In this document: piece after piece, positions 1 to 13,262 of the stretch
How positions within the stretch are numbered: the first letter of the stretch is position 1
Layout of the letters: every line of letters starts with the position of its first letter
Assembly: GCA_035236585.1 (NCBI GenBank)
Contig: CP141136.1
Span: forward strand, 52,965,136 to 53,029,135
Direction: 5' to 3'
Source of the DNA: Warburgia ugandensis
Lineage: Eukaryota > Streptophyta > Magnoliopsida > Canellales > Canellaceae
Length of the DNA: 64,000 nt
Program-made: the position numbers and the translations under genes
The notes under the pieces: generated by a model
Seen by the model: only the letters and a program-made list of their open reading frames with translations
What the model was told of the DNA's origin: nothing
Database searches by the model: none

Positions 1-647
1 TACTGTCTTATGACTCCTTCCCACGCAAAGGGAGCTTATGTCATCTAGCTTAAAATGGAAATGTGTGCCCTACCTTATCAAGTGAAAAGGGCGTTATATC
101 ACCGTCAAAGGAAAACTTTACATGAATACTATGGAAAAAACAATACCACCCACCACAACTGGTAGTAGACCCTAATTCAATGGATGGCCTACCACTTATG
201 AAGCAGGTCTCACCATTTAGTTAGGTTGGCACATATTTGTGGAGGCCAAACAAGATAGGGTTTAATTACTAAAAGACACAACTTCTTAGTCGTAATTCAC
301 GATTGTGAAGGTTGGGAGCCAAAAAACATACCGTCACAAAGTCCACCTATAAGAAAACTGAGTCATTCATTCTTTACCAATCGGATAGGTAAGCTCCTTT
401 GCATAGTGACCACAAAATTGAAATACAAGATGGAAGATTTAGGCCCTTTAGACTAGAGAATCAGAAACACGGTGAAGAACACCCTTAAAAAATCAAGTTT
501 TCACCTTGTCATTCATTGTGCATAGATCTATTACTCTTTCTATAACTAGCAGCTACTTTACCACATTTGAAGCATAAAATATGATGCAATATGATGAAAA
601 ATGAAAAAAAGGTTTATTTTAGATAAATTTATTTTCTTGCATTGCTT

Positions 648-653
<6 letters not shown>

Positions 654-726
<73 letters not shown>
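654..726. repeat. (CT)n microsatellite
   Basis: About 36 uninterrupted CT units. Read as a frame this gives only Leu-Ser or Glu-Arg repeats, so it is not coding. Confidence 0.97.
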
Positions 727-727
<1 letters not shown>

Positions 728-1283
728 ATATTAGTACTGAGTTTTCATTTTTCATGTAAATAAAGGACTATGGTCTTAATTTATAGAAAACTCTAGTGGA
801 ATGTGGAATGTGGAATTTCTAGAGGTAAAAGCATTAAATATCATCTAAGGTAACGGAATCTTCATCTTATAAATTCAATTCTCACCCTTAGAAGAGGAAA
901 CACCTTTTGACTCTCTTTTCCATCCACTTTCTTACATCTAAAGAGCCAAATGAGGTTTCTAATTAAGGTAATGGAATCCTCATTGTGCTCCTTTGATTAG
1001 CATAAGAATTCATCTTTCCCTTAAGCTTAGATAATCAGTGGAATCTCTAATCCTCCTATAGAGAAAAAGCAAAAATCTTAACCTTGAAAGAAAATACTTG
1101 ATTCTTCAAATTTAGGTTCCATAACCTAGTTTCTTCAATTTCATAATCATTGTGTTTCATTTGCTCCCACTCCCTTTCTTGAACTCTAAGATAAAGTTCT
1201 AAGTATCCTTAACTGTAATAAGAAAAATGGGCTCTAAACTATTTGAGGATTCTGCTGATTGAAAACTAAACTATAAATATAAG

Positions 1284-1288
<5 letters not shown>

Positions 1289-1357
<69 letters not shown>
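1289..1357. repeat. (AT)n microsatellite
   Basis: About 34 uninterrupted AT units. The short open frame across it on the minus strand is a Tyr-Ile repeat artefact. Confidence 0.97.
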
Positions 1358-1358
<1 letters not shown>

Positions 1359-1937
1359 TTTTATATGATGTATAGTGAATGTTTGGTTGAAAGGGTAAGT
1401 GAAAATGTGTACGCGATATTTCCAACAGTTCCATAGTCTTGATGTCTATTTGGTCAATTTTGCTACAGTCAATTGTGTTGGTCATGTTGTCAGCCACCTA
1501 TTTAGCACAGCAAAAAATTATTTCGAGTTCATGAATGGAGAAGCATATTAATCATCAGAGTTTTAAGGTGGGCCTAGAAAATTTTGAATGATCTGGTTCA
1601 AAAAGTATCTAGAAATAATATTCATTTTGGTTGCCTATGTGAATCTGAATAAGGGAATTTTTGCTAACTCTTGGGATTGCATGTAAAGTAGAATTGAGAA
1701 CATATATCGGCTTCTTTTGTGCAGTTTATTTTTGGTCAAATTGTCCCATAGAACAACTGCTGAACTTCCTTTTCACAACAGAATAAAAAATGAAAAATGA
1801 AAAAAGAACACTACTCAACTTGTAAGTGAACCAAGAGAAATCACAAATGTCCCCAAAGTCAAACATCCAAATAATTAGATTTAACTATGGTTGTTTTCAC
1901 TTTCCAACATCTTCATTTTTCACCATAGAATAAGGGA

Positions 1938-2339
1938 AGTGATATATCAACCCCCTTTTGTTTTTCCATGTAAGCCCTCACTAAATGTCAAGAATGGATA
2001 TAACTTATGATGGCCCAGGTTTTTAAAGATCCAAACCATTCACAATATTGCCCTTGACTTAAATGGCCCATGTTCTAAAATTCTCGTTGATTGGATGATC
2101 CTAGCTATTGCTTTCTTGAGTTTTAACATGGACAGAAAAAAGTTTAATGGTCCATCTTACAACTAAAATCAAGAGCTGCTAGGATAATCCCATGAGAATT
2201 GTAGAGTATGAACCATATAAGTCAAGGGGAAGGTTGTGAATGGTTTAGATCTTCAAAAAACTGGCCCAAAAAGAATGATAGCCATTCTTACCCTTTGGTA
2301 AGGGGCTTGTGAAAGAAAACAAGGAGCTCATACATCACT
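1938..2339. mobile_element. Foldback MITE, family A, copy 1 (402 bp)
   Basis: The left half and the reverse complement of the right half align along most of their length, so the whole element is a long imperfect inverted repeat. Terminal words are agtgatatat on the left and the complement of atacatcact on the right. Landmarks shared by both arms include a 'gatccaaaccattcacaa'-like word and a 'ggatgatcctagc'-like word. The same structure recurs at 20433-20835 (403 bp) and 56075-56479 (405 bp). The near-equal lengths and common termini argue for a transposed, non-autonomous DNA element. A hAT relationship is only inferred, because target duplications are not clear here. The right end touches an Au SINE tail. 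Confidence 0.8.
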
Positions 2340-2510
2340 AAAAGGGCAGGCCCGATGCATGAAGCTCCCGCATATGCGGATTCTGAGGAAAGTGCTAACC
2401 ACAAGGGTCAATAGTACATAGCCTTACCTTGCATTTTGCAAGATGCTGTTCCCACACCTTGAACCCGTGAACTCAAGATCACTATCTTATAATAACGGTA
2501 ATTACTATTA
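2340..2510 (-). mobile_element. Au SINE, degraded copy, antisense
   Basis: Read on the minus strand it shows the Au SINE order: a tRNA-like head with a decayed GGTTCAAG-type B box, a 'gcaaggtaaggct' block, a 'cccttgtggtt' block, a 'gcatatgcgggagctt' block and a 'gggcctgccctttt' tail. The tRNA-derived 5' part, near 2480-2510, is badly decayed. Au SINEs are non-autonomous and depend on LINE machinery. Three more copies occur in this window. Confidence 0.8.
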
Positions 2511-2714
2511 GCTGAAGAAGTTTAGACAACAGGTTATCTATATTGATGGCTCTTTATAATTTTACGTATTCATAGGCAAGTGGGTGCTTTAAAATCCTTC
2601 GTAGTTGAAGAATGAACAAAAAGGCAAGGGCTGTATATCTGGTTAGCTAAGGGCATTTTGAGGAGCATTGCTAAACACAAGGAGGACCATGAGAAGAAAA
2701 ATATACTATAAAAA

Positions 2715-4129
<1,415 letters not shown>

Positions 4130-6642
4130 ATGACGACTCGGGTTTTTATAACATATTTTGTAATATATTTTGCAAGGACAGGGCCCTTAGTAGTAAAAAA
4201 ATTTCGCAAAACAAAGCAATGGAAATTCTTTTCTTTAGAACTTATTTTGTAAAACCCAAGTCATCACTTCATACATAATATAAGTAGAATTTTGTATAGG
4301 ATAAAATTCAATTGAAATAATATACTTTTATTAAATTACAGGATCCATCTAGTGGTTCATAGTACACAGCCCATGTTATTATTATAATACTTGTCCAAAT
4401 TATATAATTCAAATTTCAAAGCTCACCATACAATGAAAACTCTCAATATAATAGAATGCTCTCAAATAAAATACAAGTCTTCAAGGGATTCGCCATGATC
4501 AATTATTCTTGCAAATCTTCTCAAGTCTTAAGCTCCTAATTCTCCTTCTCTGTATCTGAGATATTGTAAATATTAAAAGGAGAAATTGACTTGGACTCTG
4601 ACCACTCTACCTGAAATTATGTTTTATGCAGTAGCTTCATTGTCAATGGTCTTGGCAATAGTTCTGTACTTCGAACCTTATTATAGTCAGACACATATTA
4701 GTTTATTTGGACATTGATTCTTTAATAGGCTCACTAATGGTTGTTAGCATAAAAGCCCTTGGTATTGCAACAAGGCTTAAAATAGAGGGGATAAGGCAAG
4801 TTGCTTATCCTAAAACATGTTTTGTTCTTTTTGTTGCTGTAGTAGTTGTATGTATTCTAACTCAATTGAAGTACCTGAATAATATTGAAGTGCGTGATCG
4901 ATCATGAAAAAGAGGGCGATTAAAGCTAGTGGAATTGAAGAACACGTCACAAAAGGTAGGTGGAATTTTAAGAGTACATACTTGTCTGCATATTAAGATC
5001 AGTATTTGATACATGATCGTATTCCTTATTATGGAAATGATAATTTAATTTATTTGAACCATGGAATTACTATGAATTAGTGATTTAAAGTGCCTAAATA
5101 TGAAGCATTGTTCTAAGATTTCATATGAAATATGTCTTGAATAATTATTATTAGTATGCATTTGAAATTGTATGTAATTCCATGTATCTTATGTCATTGT
5201 TATGGAAAATTTTAAAAGGATTAAATATTATCCTTGATATATTATTCCTCCTAAAGAGAGGTGGTCGATTATGGCCATGGACTGTAGATGTACATATGGT
5301 ACATACATATAAATATGTATATGGACACATTATATATTTTAATATGATTGTTGTTGGTATTGATATCTCCCTGAGGCGAGTCTACGGGCTGATGGGCTAG
5401 TGGAGTATGCTCCCTGAGGCGGGCCTGAGAGACTGATGGGCTAGTGGAGGGACCTCCCTGAGACGGGTCTGATGAGGCTGACGAGCTAGTGGAGAGATGC
5501 TCTCTGAGGCAGGCCTGCAAACTAACGGGCTAAAGGAAGTGAGATATGTATATATAGGCATATATAGCCTGCTATTATTATTATTATGAGTATTGAATAC
5601 CTCCCTGAGGCAGGCCTATGGGCTGACGAGCTAGTGAAGATACCTCCCTGAGGCAGGCCTATGGGCTAACGGGCTCGTGGAGGCACTTCCCTGAGGCAGG
5701 TCTGATGAGGTTGATAGGCTAGTGGAGATATGCTCCCTGAGGTGGGCCTACAAACTAACAGGCTAGTGGAAGTGAGATATATATATATTAGGACGTTTCT
5801 CTAAGGCAGGTCTGAGAGGCTGATGGGCTAGTGGAGGACGCTCCCTGAGGCGGGCCTACAGACTGACGGGCTAGTGGAAGCAGCATATTATTTGTGTGTA
5901 CTACTTCCAACAAAAGGCTGTAATATTATGATAATAGTAAATACTAGATATGTATTCGAGTAGAGGATGGATTGTTATGAACCCCTGATGGTAAAGGGGT
6001 ATGGATATTAACCTTGTAAATGTCTGGGTTTTGATATTATGATATATGATACTCACATTTTGATAGATTCTATTAATCTGCAGCTAGTATAGTATGGAGA
6101 TAGATATAAATTTTTGTGAGAAACATGTTATAGAGATTTTAACATGAGAATATGCCTAATATGCTTATCTTATAAATTGTGATTTATGAGGTTGGGATTA
6201 ATTCATGCAATAAGAAATTTTATGATGTTGATTTGTCTGATGATTATGGAATTATATATGTTTAACTTAATTTAAAGTTAATATGTCTCTTAAATCCCCT
6301 ACCAAGCATAGCTTGCTGAGATATTGTAAATGTTTGAATGTTTGCAATATCTTAGAGACAAATAGATAGGAGCAGATATATGTAATATGTGGATATTGGT
6401 TTCCAAATCACTGTCAGGTATGAGTTTTATTTCAATTCTTATATTGCTTAGTTAGTTTCATTTGGATTGTGGACTTTGAACATCTAATATAATGTTATAG
6501 GGGCTATACAAGTGAACCACTAAATGGGTCTTGTTTTCAAGAAATGAATGTCTATCTGATAGAAAAAACTATATATATATATATATATAGACACATACAC
6601 ACATATATGTATGTATGCATGTATAGTATGAGCATTGAAGTG
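4130..6642 (+). mobile_element. LTR-like retrotransposon sequence, borders uncertain
   Basis: A terminal-like word, tgacgactcgggtttttata near 4130, resembles the extended palindromic ends of the two solo LTRs at 25.8 and 31.2 kb. Internal landmarks parallel the 25.8-29.7 kb element in the same order: a 'cacaaaaggtaggtg' block near 4945, a repeated 'gggcctatgggctaacgggct' block, and an 'agcttgctgagatattg' block near 6310. No gag or pol domain is visible. The right border and target duplication were not found, so this is a homology-by-landmark call only. Confidence 0.4.
5367..5884. repeat. Higher-order tandem repeat, ~44-bp unit
   Basis: Ten degenerate units begin with ctccctgaggcrggyct and end with ctagtggag. 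Spacings at the left are about 43, 44 and 46 bp. Units 1-4 and 5-8 form two similar blocks. Each block's fourth unit ends in an AT-rich spacer with gaagtgagatatatatata, and two more units follow. Related single units occur in the LTR at 28.4-28.6 kb, which suggests the array grew inside an LTR. Confidence 0.85.
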
Positions 6643-8111
6643 ACATCCGGGTTTTTGGAAAAATGAATTTCAAAGTAAAATCTTTCGATGTTTTGAATTT
6701 TAAAAATTTAGAGTGGCTACCTTTGAAAATAAAAGCAAAAAATTATTTTGAAAACCCTGCTCGTTACACGAGAAGCGAGTGGCCAGAACCTCATAACTCC
6801 CCTAGCCTAGCATCCCCAAGCTTATGCCTGTTAAAACAAAACCACAAGCTTCCATGCTTGCATGTAAAATATTTCTCATATGTATCAGATAATTTGCCTA
6901 TTTACTTAGGGCTAGAATATTTTCAATTTTCCTATTTACTTAGGATTTTTCCTCAACTCAACACTTAACCATTTCATGTATGTATGTATGTATGTATGTA
7001 TGTATGTATGTATGTATGTATGTATGTATGTATGTATGTATGTATGTATGTATGTATGTATGTATGTATGTATATTCTCATGGATGGATCATATGGATTT
7101 CAAAGGGATTTATATACATATGAAATAGAGGGGAGCGGGGAGCAAAGGTGAGGAGCCGCTGAAAAGAGAGAGGGAGACACACGATTTGTCTGTGGTTGGC
7201 TATGGCGTCACTTAGGATGGTGCCGTGTGGGTGAAGGATGACTGGGACAGAGACTGACAGGGGGAAAACGAGGGAGAGGCAGCGATGGGGTGCGCACAGA
7301 GAAACGAGAGAGAAATAGAGAGGGAGAGAAGTGACAGAGATAGCAAAGGTGAGGAGGACGGTGTTGTTTCAGGCAGAGGTGGAGAGGGACATTTAAGCAG
7401 GTCGGGTTGGAGAGTGATCAAGGGGTGCTAGAGCAGGGATAAGATTCAGGTAGTGGCATTCTGTAGGACCAGTGAAGTAGGAATAAAGACGATAGAGAAG
7501 AGAGATGGAAAGAAGAAGAAGAGAGGGGCGTTGAGAGAGAAGGGCAGAGAAAAGGAGAAGAACGTGGGAGAGAAGAGGGGATAGAGAAAAAACAGGGAGG
7601 GTGAGAGAAGAAGAAGATAATGGTAGAAGGAGGGAGCACGATTTCCTCCTTCTAGCCTAGCCTAAAGGCGGTTAAGAGCGCGTGAGAGGAGAAAAAGTAG
7701 TGGTCCCTGGTTTCCTCTCTTAAAGACCACCACCTTCTAAATTTGGTTCCTCCCTCTACTTGACTTCTTTTCTCTATGATTTAGCAATCTTTACCTTTGG
7801 AAACTCACCAAACTTTGCACGTTTCCACTTTCTTAATTAGTTGCTATTGTGCCTTTTATTCCTTGATGATGATCTAGTCCACTAATTTGATCCAAGCCAT
7901 TCAATGTTCAATTTAGTTGATCTGCACCATACAAAATGCAATTAGATTCATCTCAATCATACTTTAATTCACAGATTAGCTCTTAATGATCATCTAACGT
8001 TAATTTTGACAAATTAATAATTTAATGATCAATTAGAGCTAAATCCAAAATCAAGCTAAAATTACAAATTTGATTGATTAAATTATCTAATTGAATGCTA
8101 AATTAGGGGCA
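6643..8111 (-). mobile_element. Possible second LTR-like block, antisense
   Basis: It begins with tgacatccgggtttttgg, similar to the reverse complement of the solo-LTR 3' ends. Near 7120-7640 it carries a purine-rich tract whose complement is the pyrimidine-rich leader typical of plant LTRs. It ends close to the copia pseudogene. No matching terminus or target duplication was identified on the right, so both borders and class are tentative. Confidence 0.3.
6976..7073. repeat. (ATGT)n tetranucleotide microsatellite
   Basis: About 24 uninterrupted tetranucleotide units. Confidence 0.97.
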
Positions 8112-8239
8112 TGTGGTGTTAAAGGAGGTGCTGCATATGCAGCAACTTAGGCTGAACCTGATCTAGGTCATAGCTCTTGACATACTAAGCTACTCCAATT
8201 ATTTCGGCAACAACACCTAGAAACTGATAAGGTACTATG

Positions 8240-10980
8240 ATCATAGCAAGAGGGCATATCTACAAAACCTGTATAAGACCCACACGAAGATATGCAGAGA
8301 TAGCCTTAAGGCAGTGGAAGATGAGGCGTCGCCAAACCTTTAGGTCGAAAGGCTAAGGCACATGGGAGAAAAAGGGCTACTCATACTTATGAAAACGCAA
8401 CTCATCTAAGTAGCCAAAGGTATAACCTTAAATCCTTGTAACCACTATTTGTTTGATAAGTAATGTAGAGTTACTTTCTCCTCTTCTTGTAATAAAAGAA
8501 GAGAACTATGAGTTTGGTGTACTCAGATGTATGCGGTCCTAATAGAGTACTGGACGGGAAAAAATATTTTGTAACCTTTTATAGATGATGCATCTATGAG
8601 GATATATAATGTAAAAAGTAATGCCCAGGTATTCGAGCACTTCAAGAGATTCCACGCAATAGTGGATTGGCAAATAGGAAAGAAGTTGAAGTGCCTCTGA
8701 ATAGACAATAGAGGGGAATACACCTCAAAGGAGTTCAAGGCATATTGCACAATGCACAGCATTCAACACCAGAAGATGGTCCCATGTACCTATAACACAA
8801 TTGAGTAGCAAAAAGAACGAACTAGACCATTGTGGAGAGAGTGAGATGCATGCTCAGTAAGGCTAAGATATCTAAGACATTCTAAAGTGAAGCTATAAGA
8901 ACCACTTGCTATTTGATCAACAGATTATTGTCAGTAGCACTAGACTTTGAAGTCCCATAATAGAATTAGTCTGCAAGAAAGTGTCCTACTCACACTTGAG
9001 GGTATTTAGGTGTAAACCTTTGCACATGTATCAAGGAGATGAGATAGAAACTTGACTTGAAGTCTATTCCTTATATCTTCATAGGGTATGGAGATAAGGA
9101 ATTTGGATACAGATTGTGGGAACCTAAAGAGAGAAGGATCATCTGAAGCAGAGACATGGTATTTCAAGAAAACTAGTTCTAAGAAGAATCAGGAAATGCT
9201 AATGAAGAAGGTCCCAATGCTCCTGATCTAGTACTAGATTCTGTGCCCACATAGGTTGACTCAAAAATTGTGCCAGAAGGAGAAGAAGAGGCAGAGGAAC
9301 TTGAGCAGGGGAGCATCAAACCCTTCACTAGAAGATGTTGGACCAATAGATGGTGTAGCAACTTCCCATCCAGAAGCTGAGCTTTTGCTAAAGATGTCAA
9401 CAAGAGGACATATTTTGGTTCCATCACAAAGATATTAAGAATTAGACTATGTCATGCTCACTGATGGGAGAAGCCAGAGAATTTTCAAGAATCCATGAAG
9501 CATGTAGATAGGGGCAAGTGGGTGCAAGCAATACAAGAGGAGATTGGCTCACTAAAGAAAAAACAAACATATGAGCCAATGAAATTTTCTAAGAGAAAAA
9601 GAACACTAAAGAACTAGTGGGTATTCAAGCTAAAAAGATATAATAACAGAGAACCAATTAAGTACAAAGCGTGATTGGTCATCAAAGGCTTCAAACAAAT
9701 TAAAGAAATTGACTTTGATGAGATCTTCTCACCGATAGTGAAGATGATATCAATCCACATCATACTTGAACTAGTGGCCAAACAAAACATGGAGCTTAAA
9801 CAGATGAATGTAAAGACAACCTTTCTTCATATAGACTTGGAAGAAGAGATACACATGGAATAACTAAAGGGCTTTCAAGTTGGAGGGAAAAAATAGTTGG
9901 TTTGCAACCTGAAGAAAAGCCTTTATGGTCTTAAACAAGCATAAAGGTAGTGGTATAAGAAGTTTGACTAATTCATGACGAGTCAAGGATTCAAAAGGAT
10001 GGTTGTAGATTAGTGTGTATACATGCAGAGACTACCTAAAGATGAACTCATCATTCTCCCACTTTACGTAGATGATATGTTGATAATCGGATAGGATACA
10101 ATCATGATTAGAAGGTTGAAGAGGGAGTTATATAAGTCCTTTGACATGAAGGACTTAGGACTAGTTCAGTAGATCTTGAGTATGAAGATCACGAGTGACA
10201 GAAAAACAAAAAAAGTTGTGGCTATGATTCCTTCCTCATTAACAGTTCGCTTGGTAACCATTTCAAGCTCAGCAAATGTACGTGTACTTCAACAACACAG
10301 GAGACAAATAAGATGGCTATGATTCCTTCCTCATTAACAGTTGGGAGTCTAATGTATGCTATAGTGTGCACAAGACCAAATATCACTCATGCAGTAAGTG
10401 TTGTGAGCAGGTTCCTGTCCAACCCAAGCAAAGATGATTGGAAAGCTGTGAGTAGATATTGAGGTATATAAAGCGTACATCCAAGTTGTGTTTATGTTTT
10501 GGAAGTAGAGACACCCTGGAAGGATACACAGATGCTGATATAGTAGGAGATCTTGATAGAAGAAAGTCAACATCAGGATTCCTTTTTACTTTTACAGGGT
10601 AGCTGTGTTAGTCCAAGTTGCAAAAATGTGTTGCTCTATCAACAACAAAAGTATAGTGCATTGTTGGAGTTGAAGCTGGCAAGGAGATGTTGTGGATAAA
10701 GCTATTTCTCCAAGAACTTGGTATCACACAAGACGAATACAATGTATATTATGATAGTCAAAGCGCTCTAGATTTAAGCAAGAACTTAATGTATTATATG
10801 CGAACAAAGCATATTAACATTCGGTATTACTGGATACAAGAGGTGACAGATGAATAGATGCAAAAACTGAAAAGATTCACACTAATGAGAATCCTGCAAA
10901 TATGTTGACAAAAGTGGTAACATATGAAAAATTAGTGCTATGTAGAAACATAGCAGGAATGAATTCTAATTAGAGAAATA
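8240..10980 (+). pseudogene. Ty1-copia polyprotein pseudogene
   Basis: A decayed copia pol region with many stops and frameshifts. Domains in order are: a GAG-pre-integrase remnant (LRHMGEKGLLILMK, about 8350-8400); an integrase core (YSDVCGPN, YFVTFIDDAS, EYTSKEFKAYC, RCMLSKAKISK, about 8517-9000); a linker; reverse transcriptase (FDEIFSPIVKM near 9715, LKKSLYGLKQA near 9915, catalytic LYVDDMLIIG with YVDD at 10065-10076); and RNase H (GSLMYAIVCTRPNITHAVS near 10345-10400, STSGF near 10570, then a KHINIRY-like motif near 10810). Gag and protease were not found. It is not functional. A 29-bp segment is duplicated within it (10219-10247 and 10314-10342). Confidence 0.9.
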
Positions 10981-11072
10981 TGGCATGGGGATGCAGGGAG
11001 AGGATTGATAAGATCCATCCCCATATGAAAGTTAGTGATCCAACTGATTCAAACCTCCCAAAAAGAACAGAT

Positions 11073-11370
11073 CGTTAGAATCAATTAAGGAAAAAGTAGT
11101 AAGCCAAAGGATTGATTGAGATTAATTTGGAAATTCTGAAAAAATTAGGATTTGCAAACTAGGATCATATTGGAGGAAAATCTGTGATATTGGTCCTCTG
11201 GACTTATATAAATTGGAGTCAAAACTGAAGTTGTTTGTATCCCATTCCATTCTCTTCATAGTGAAAGTTTCGTCTCCCTTTTCCCGTGGATGTAGGCCAA
11301 ATTGGCCGAGCCACATAAATTTGGTCTCTCTCTTTCTGTGTATGTGATTCTTTTAGATCCTATCCTAACA
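11073..11370 (+). mobile_element. Ty1-copia 3' LTR
   Basis: Lies about 100 bp after the RNase H end of the copia pseudogene, preceded by a purine-rich stretch (aaaaagaacag) that fits a polypurine tract. The start cgttagaat looks like a mutated tgttag..., and the end atcctaaca is its inverted partner. Inside, a TATA-like 'tatataaattgg' is followed by 'cccgtggatgtaggc' and 'gccgagccaca', words characteristic of the R/U5 of plant copia LTRs. No 5' LTR was found, so the element is truncated at the left. Confidence 0.75.
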
Positions 11371-13030
11371 CTTTCCAAAGGCTAGAAGGGTTGGTAACAG
11401 CCATATTTAGATGGAATAAGCTGTCTCTAGAGACAAGACGGGAGAGTTTCGAATCTCCAAAACAATTTGCAAATAGGGCGGTACTAAGGTGGTGGATGTG
11501 CCTAAGGCCTAGCCCTCCTTGGGGTTATGGAGAACAACCAGAAGACCACTAAATAAGGTGGATTTTTTGGGTACCTTGTCATTCTAGAGGAAATTCTTTT
11601 GGCGTTGTTCCATATTTTTACTGACATAAGTGGAGCAATGGAGCAGTGAGAGCATAAAGATACAGAGATTAGACAAAACAACTTTGAGTTGAGTCTTGTT
11701 TTCAGCTTTCGAGTGTAATTGAGTTTTTGCACAAGCAACTCCACAAAACAAAAGAAAATCTGGACAAACAGGACAACCTGAAGCCAATCATGTGTATTGG
11801 AATTCATTATCCGGTGGTTCCATGGTTTACTGGCAGAATGCATAAATCGTGCATTTTATATGCCTAGACGCCATTTTGAAACCCATATTGATGGAATCCT
11901 GTTTTACTAGATAACGCCACTGAGATTTGGTCTGCAAGGATAGTTAATTTATTTAACTATTGCTTTCGGTGGAAGATATTTATTTTCCTATTTTCTGAAT
12001 GGTGGCTGGCGGGCTTTGTTTATTTCCTGAATGGCATGGTGGGACCTACGTTGTTGGATCACCAAATATCTTCCGATCATATGTTGTTTTAGCTGCGTGC
12101 ATAGTCACCCACAAATGGATCTTCGAGATGGTATCTAATCTCGGGTTTGAAGCAATTAATCCAAGGAGAAACAACAAGTATTGATCCACATATTGACCCG
12201 AGGAGAAACAACAAGTATTGATCCACATTGACCAAACTCCCTAGGTACAACCTTAATGTAGTCCTCGTCTAGAGAAAACTAGAAGATGGCAAAACCTTTG
12301 CCAGGATCAACATTTTAACATCGTTAAGTTAATAGATCTTTTCTTAACATTCAAATAAAATATTATGTACAGTGTTTTTGAATTTTTTGAGCATCCATTC
12401 TTACTACATGGTTTTTGAAATTTCTCAGCATCCATTCTTGCTACAAAATGATTTATACTGCGTGTAAAGAAAACTATGTAGGTACAATTAACTTGGAGAA
12501 GTGACTAAATTAAGGAATATATTTTTGTTAAAGTTGAAAATAAGCATAGGATATTATGGAAATAGACAAAAGAATATTTTAAGAATAGGCAAAAGGATGT
12601 TTTGAGAATAATAAATTGTGGTGGCAAGATATGTAAATAGTAGAAGGTGAAATGATTTTACAAAAGGAAATTTTAGAAGCACAAAAGTTGAAAAATGCCG
12701 TTGCGGTAGAAATTTGATATTTTACCAAAAAGGTTCGGCCACCAAATGTGTAAAAGGTATTTACTGACAGATGTGATCTTTTTTCCTTCTATAAAGGAGA
12801 CATGACTGTCTCGAAGAATCCTTTTCATTCTTATGAAATGGTCGAAATAAAATGACACTAGACTATTAACAAATAAAATATGAATTCCAATTTATAATGG
12901 TCAGTGAAAATTTATATTACTAATCTCATCCTATGTTGCCCTCTCTCTCACTTTAATTCAAACACATGCATGCGTACATGTCCATGCCTAATAATGTTAA
13001 GCTTTTCTAGGTGACAAGAATTTTGTTTCA
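11371..13030. other. Unassigned sequence
   Basis: A 113-codon minus-strand open frame (11502-11843) overlaps another frame and shows no recognisable domain. The rest is AT-rich. A short tandem duplication at 12164-12228 is listed separately. Confidence 0.4.
12164..12228. repeat. Two-copy tandem duplication, 37-bp period
   Basis: The 28-bp word starting aggagaaacaacaagtattg occurs at 12164-12191 and again, identical, at 12201-12228. Identity of the copies suggests a recent duplication. Confidence 0.95.
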
Positions 13031-13042
13031 TAGCCTAGGTAA

Positions 13043-13250
13043 TATCGCAGAAGGGGAACCCTAGCGTAACAGTTGAGTTGCTGCCATGTGAGCTGGAGGT
13101 TATGGATTCAAGGTGCGGAAACAACTACTTTCAAAATGCAAGGTAATGCTACCTACTATAAGCCCTTTGTGGTTGATTCCTTCACCGAACCCTTCATATG
13201 CGAGAGTTTGATGCACCAGGCCATTTTTTACCTTTTTTCTTCTTCTTTTT
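13043..13250 (+). mobile_element. Au SINE with target-site duplication
   Basis: Sense copy. The tRNA-like head starts near 13052 (ggggaaccctagcgtaacag). A degraded B box (ggattcaaggt), the 'aaaatgcaaggtaatgct' block, a 'ccctttgtggtt' block, 'catatgcgagagttt' and 'gcaccaggcc' with a T-rich tail complete the canonical order. The word tagcctaggtaa occurs at 13031-13042 and at 13251-13262, a perfect 12-bp target duplication. About nine bases separate the left duplication from the SINE head. Confidence 0.9.
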
Positions 13251-13262
13251 TAGCCTAGGTAA

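Larger units (their letters stand above)
1..1937. other. Unassigned AT-rich intergenic sequence
   Basis: No coding region with recognisable homology was seen on either strand. Apart from two microsatellites, listed separately, the stretch is low-GC sequence without long open frames. It ends where the first foldback MITE begins. Confidence 0.5.

Noticed and set aside
1234..1497. Tyr-Ile repeat frames across AT tracts (also near 33204 and 55541)
   Set aside because: Microsatellite artefacts.
11502..11843. 113-codon minus-strand open frame
   Set aside because: No recognisable domain. It overlaps another frame on the same strand and has no promoter or splice context. Left as unassigned.
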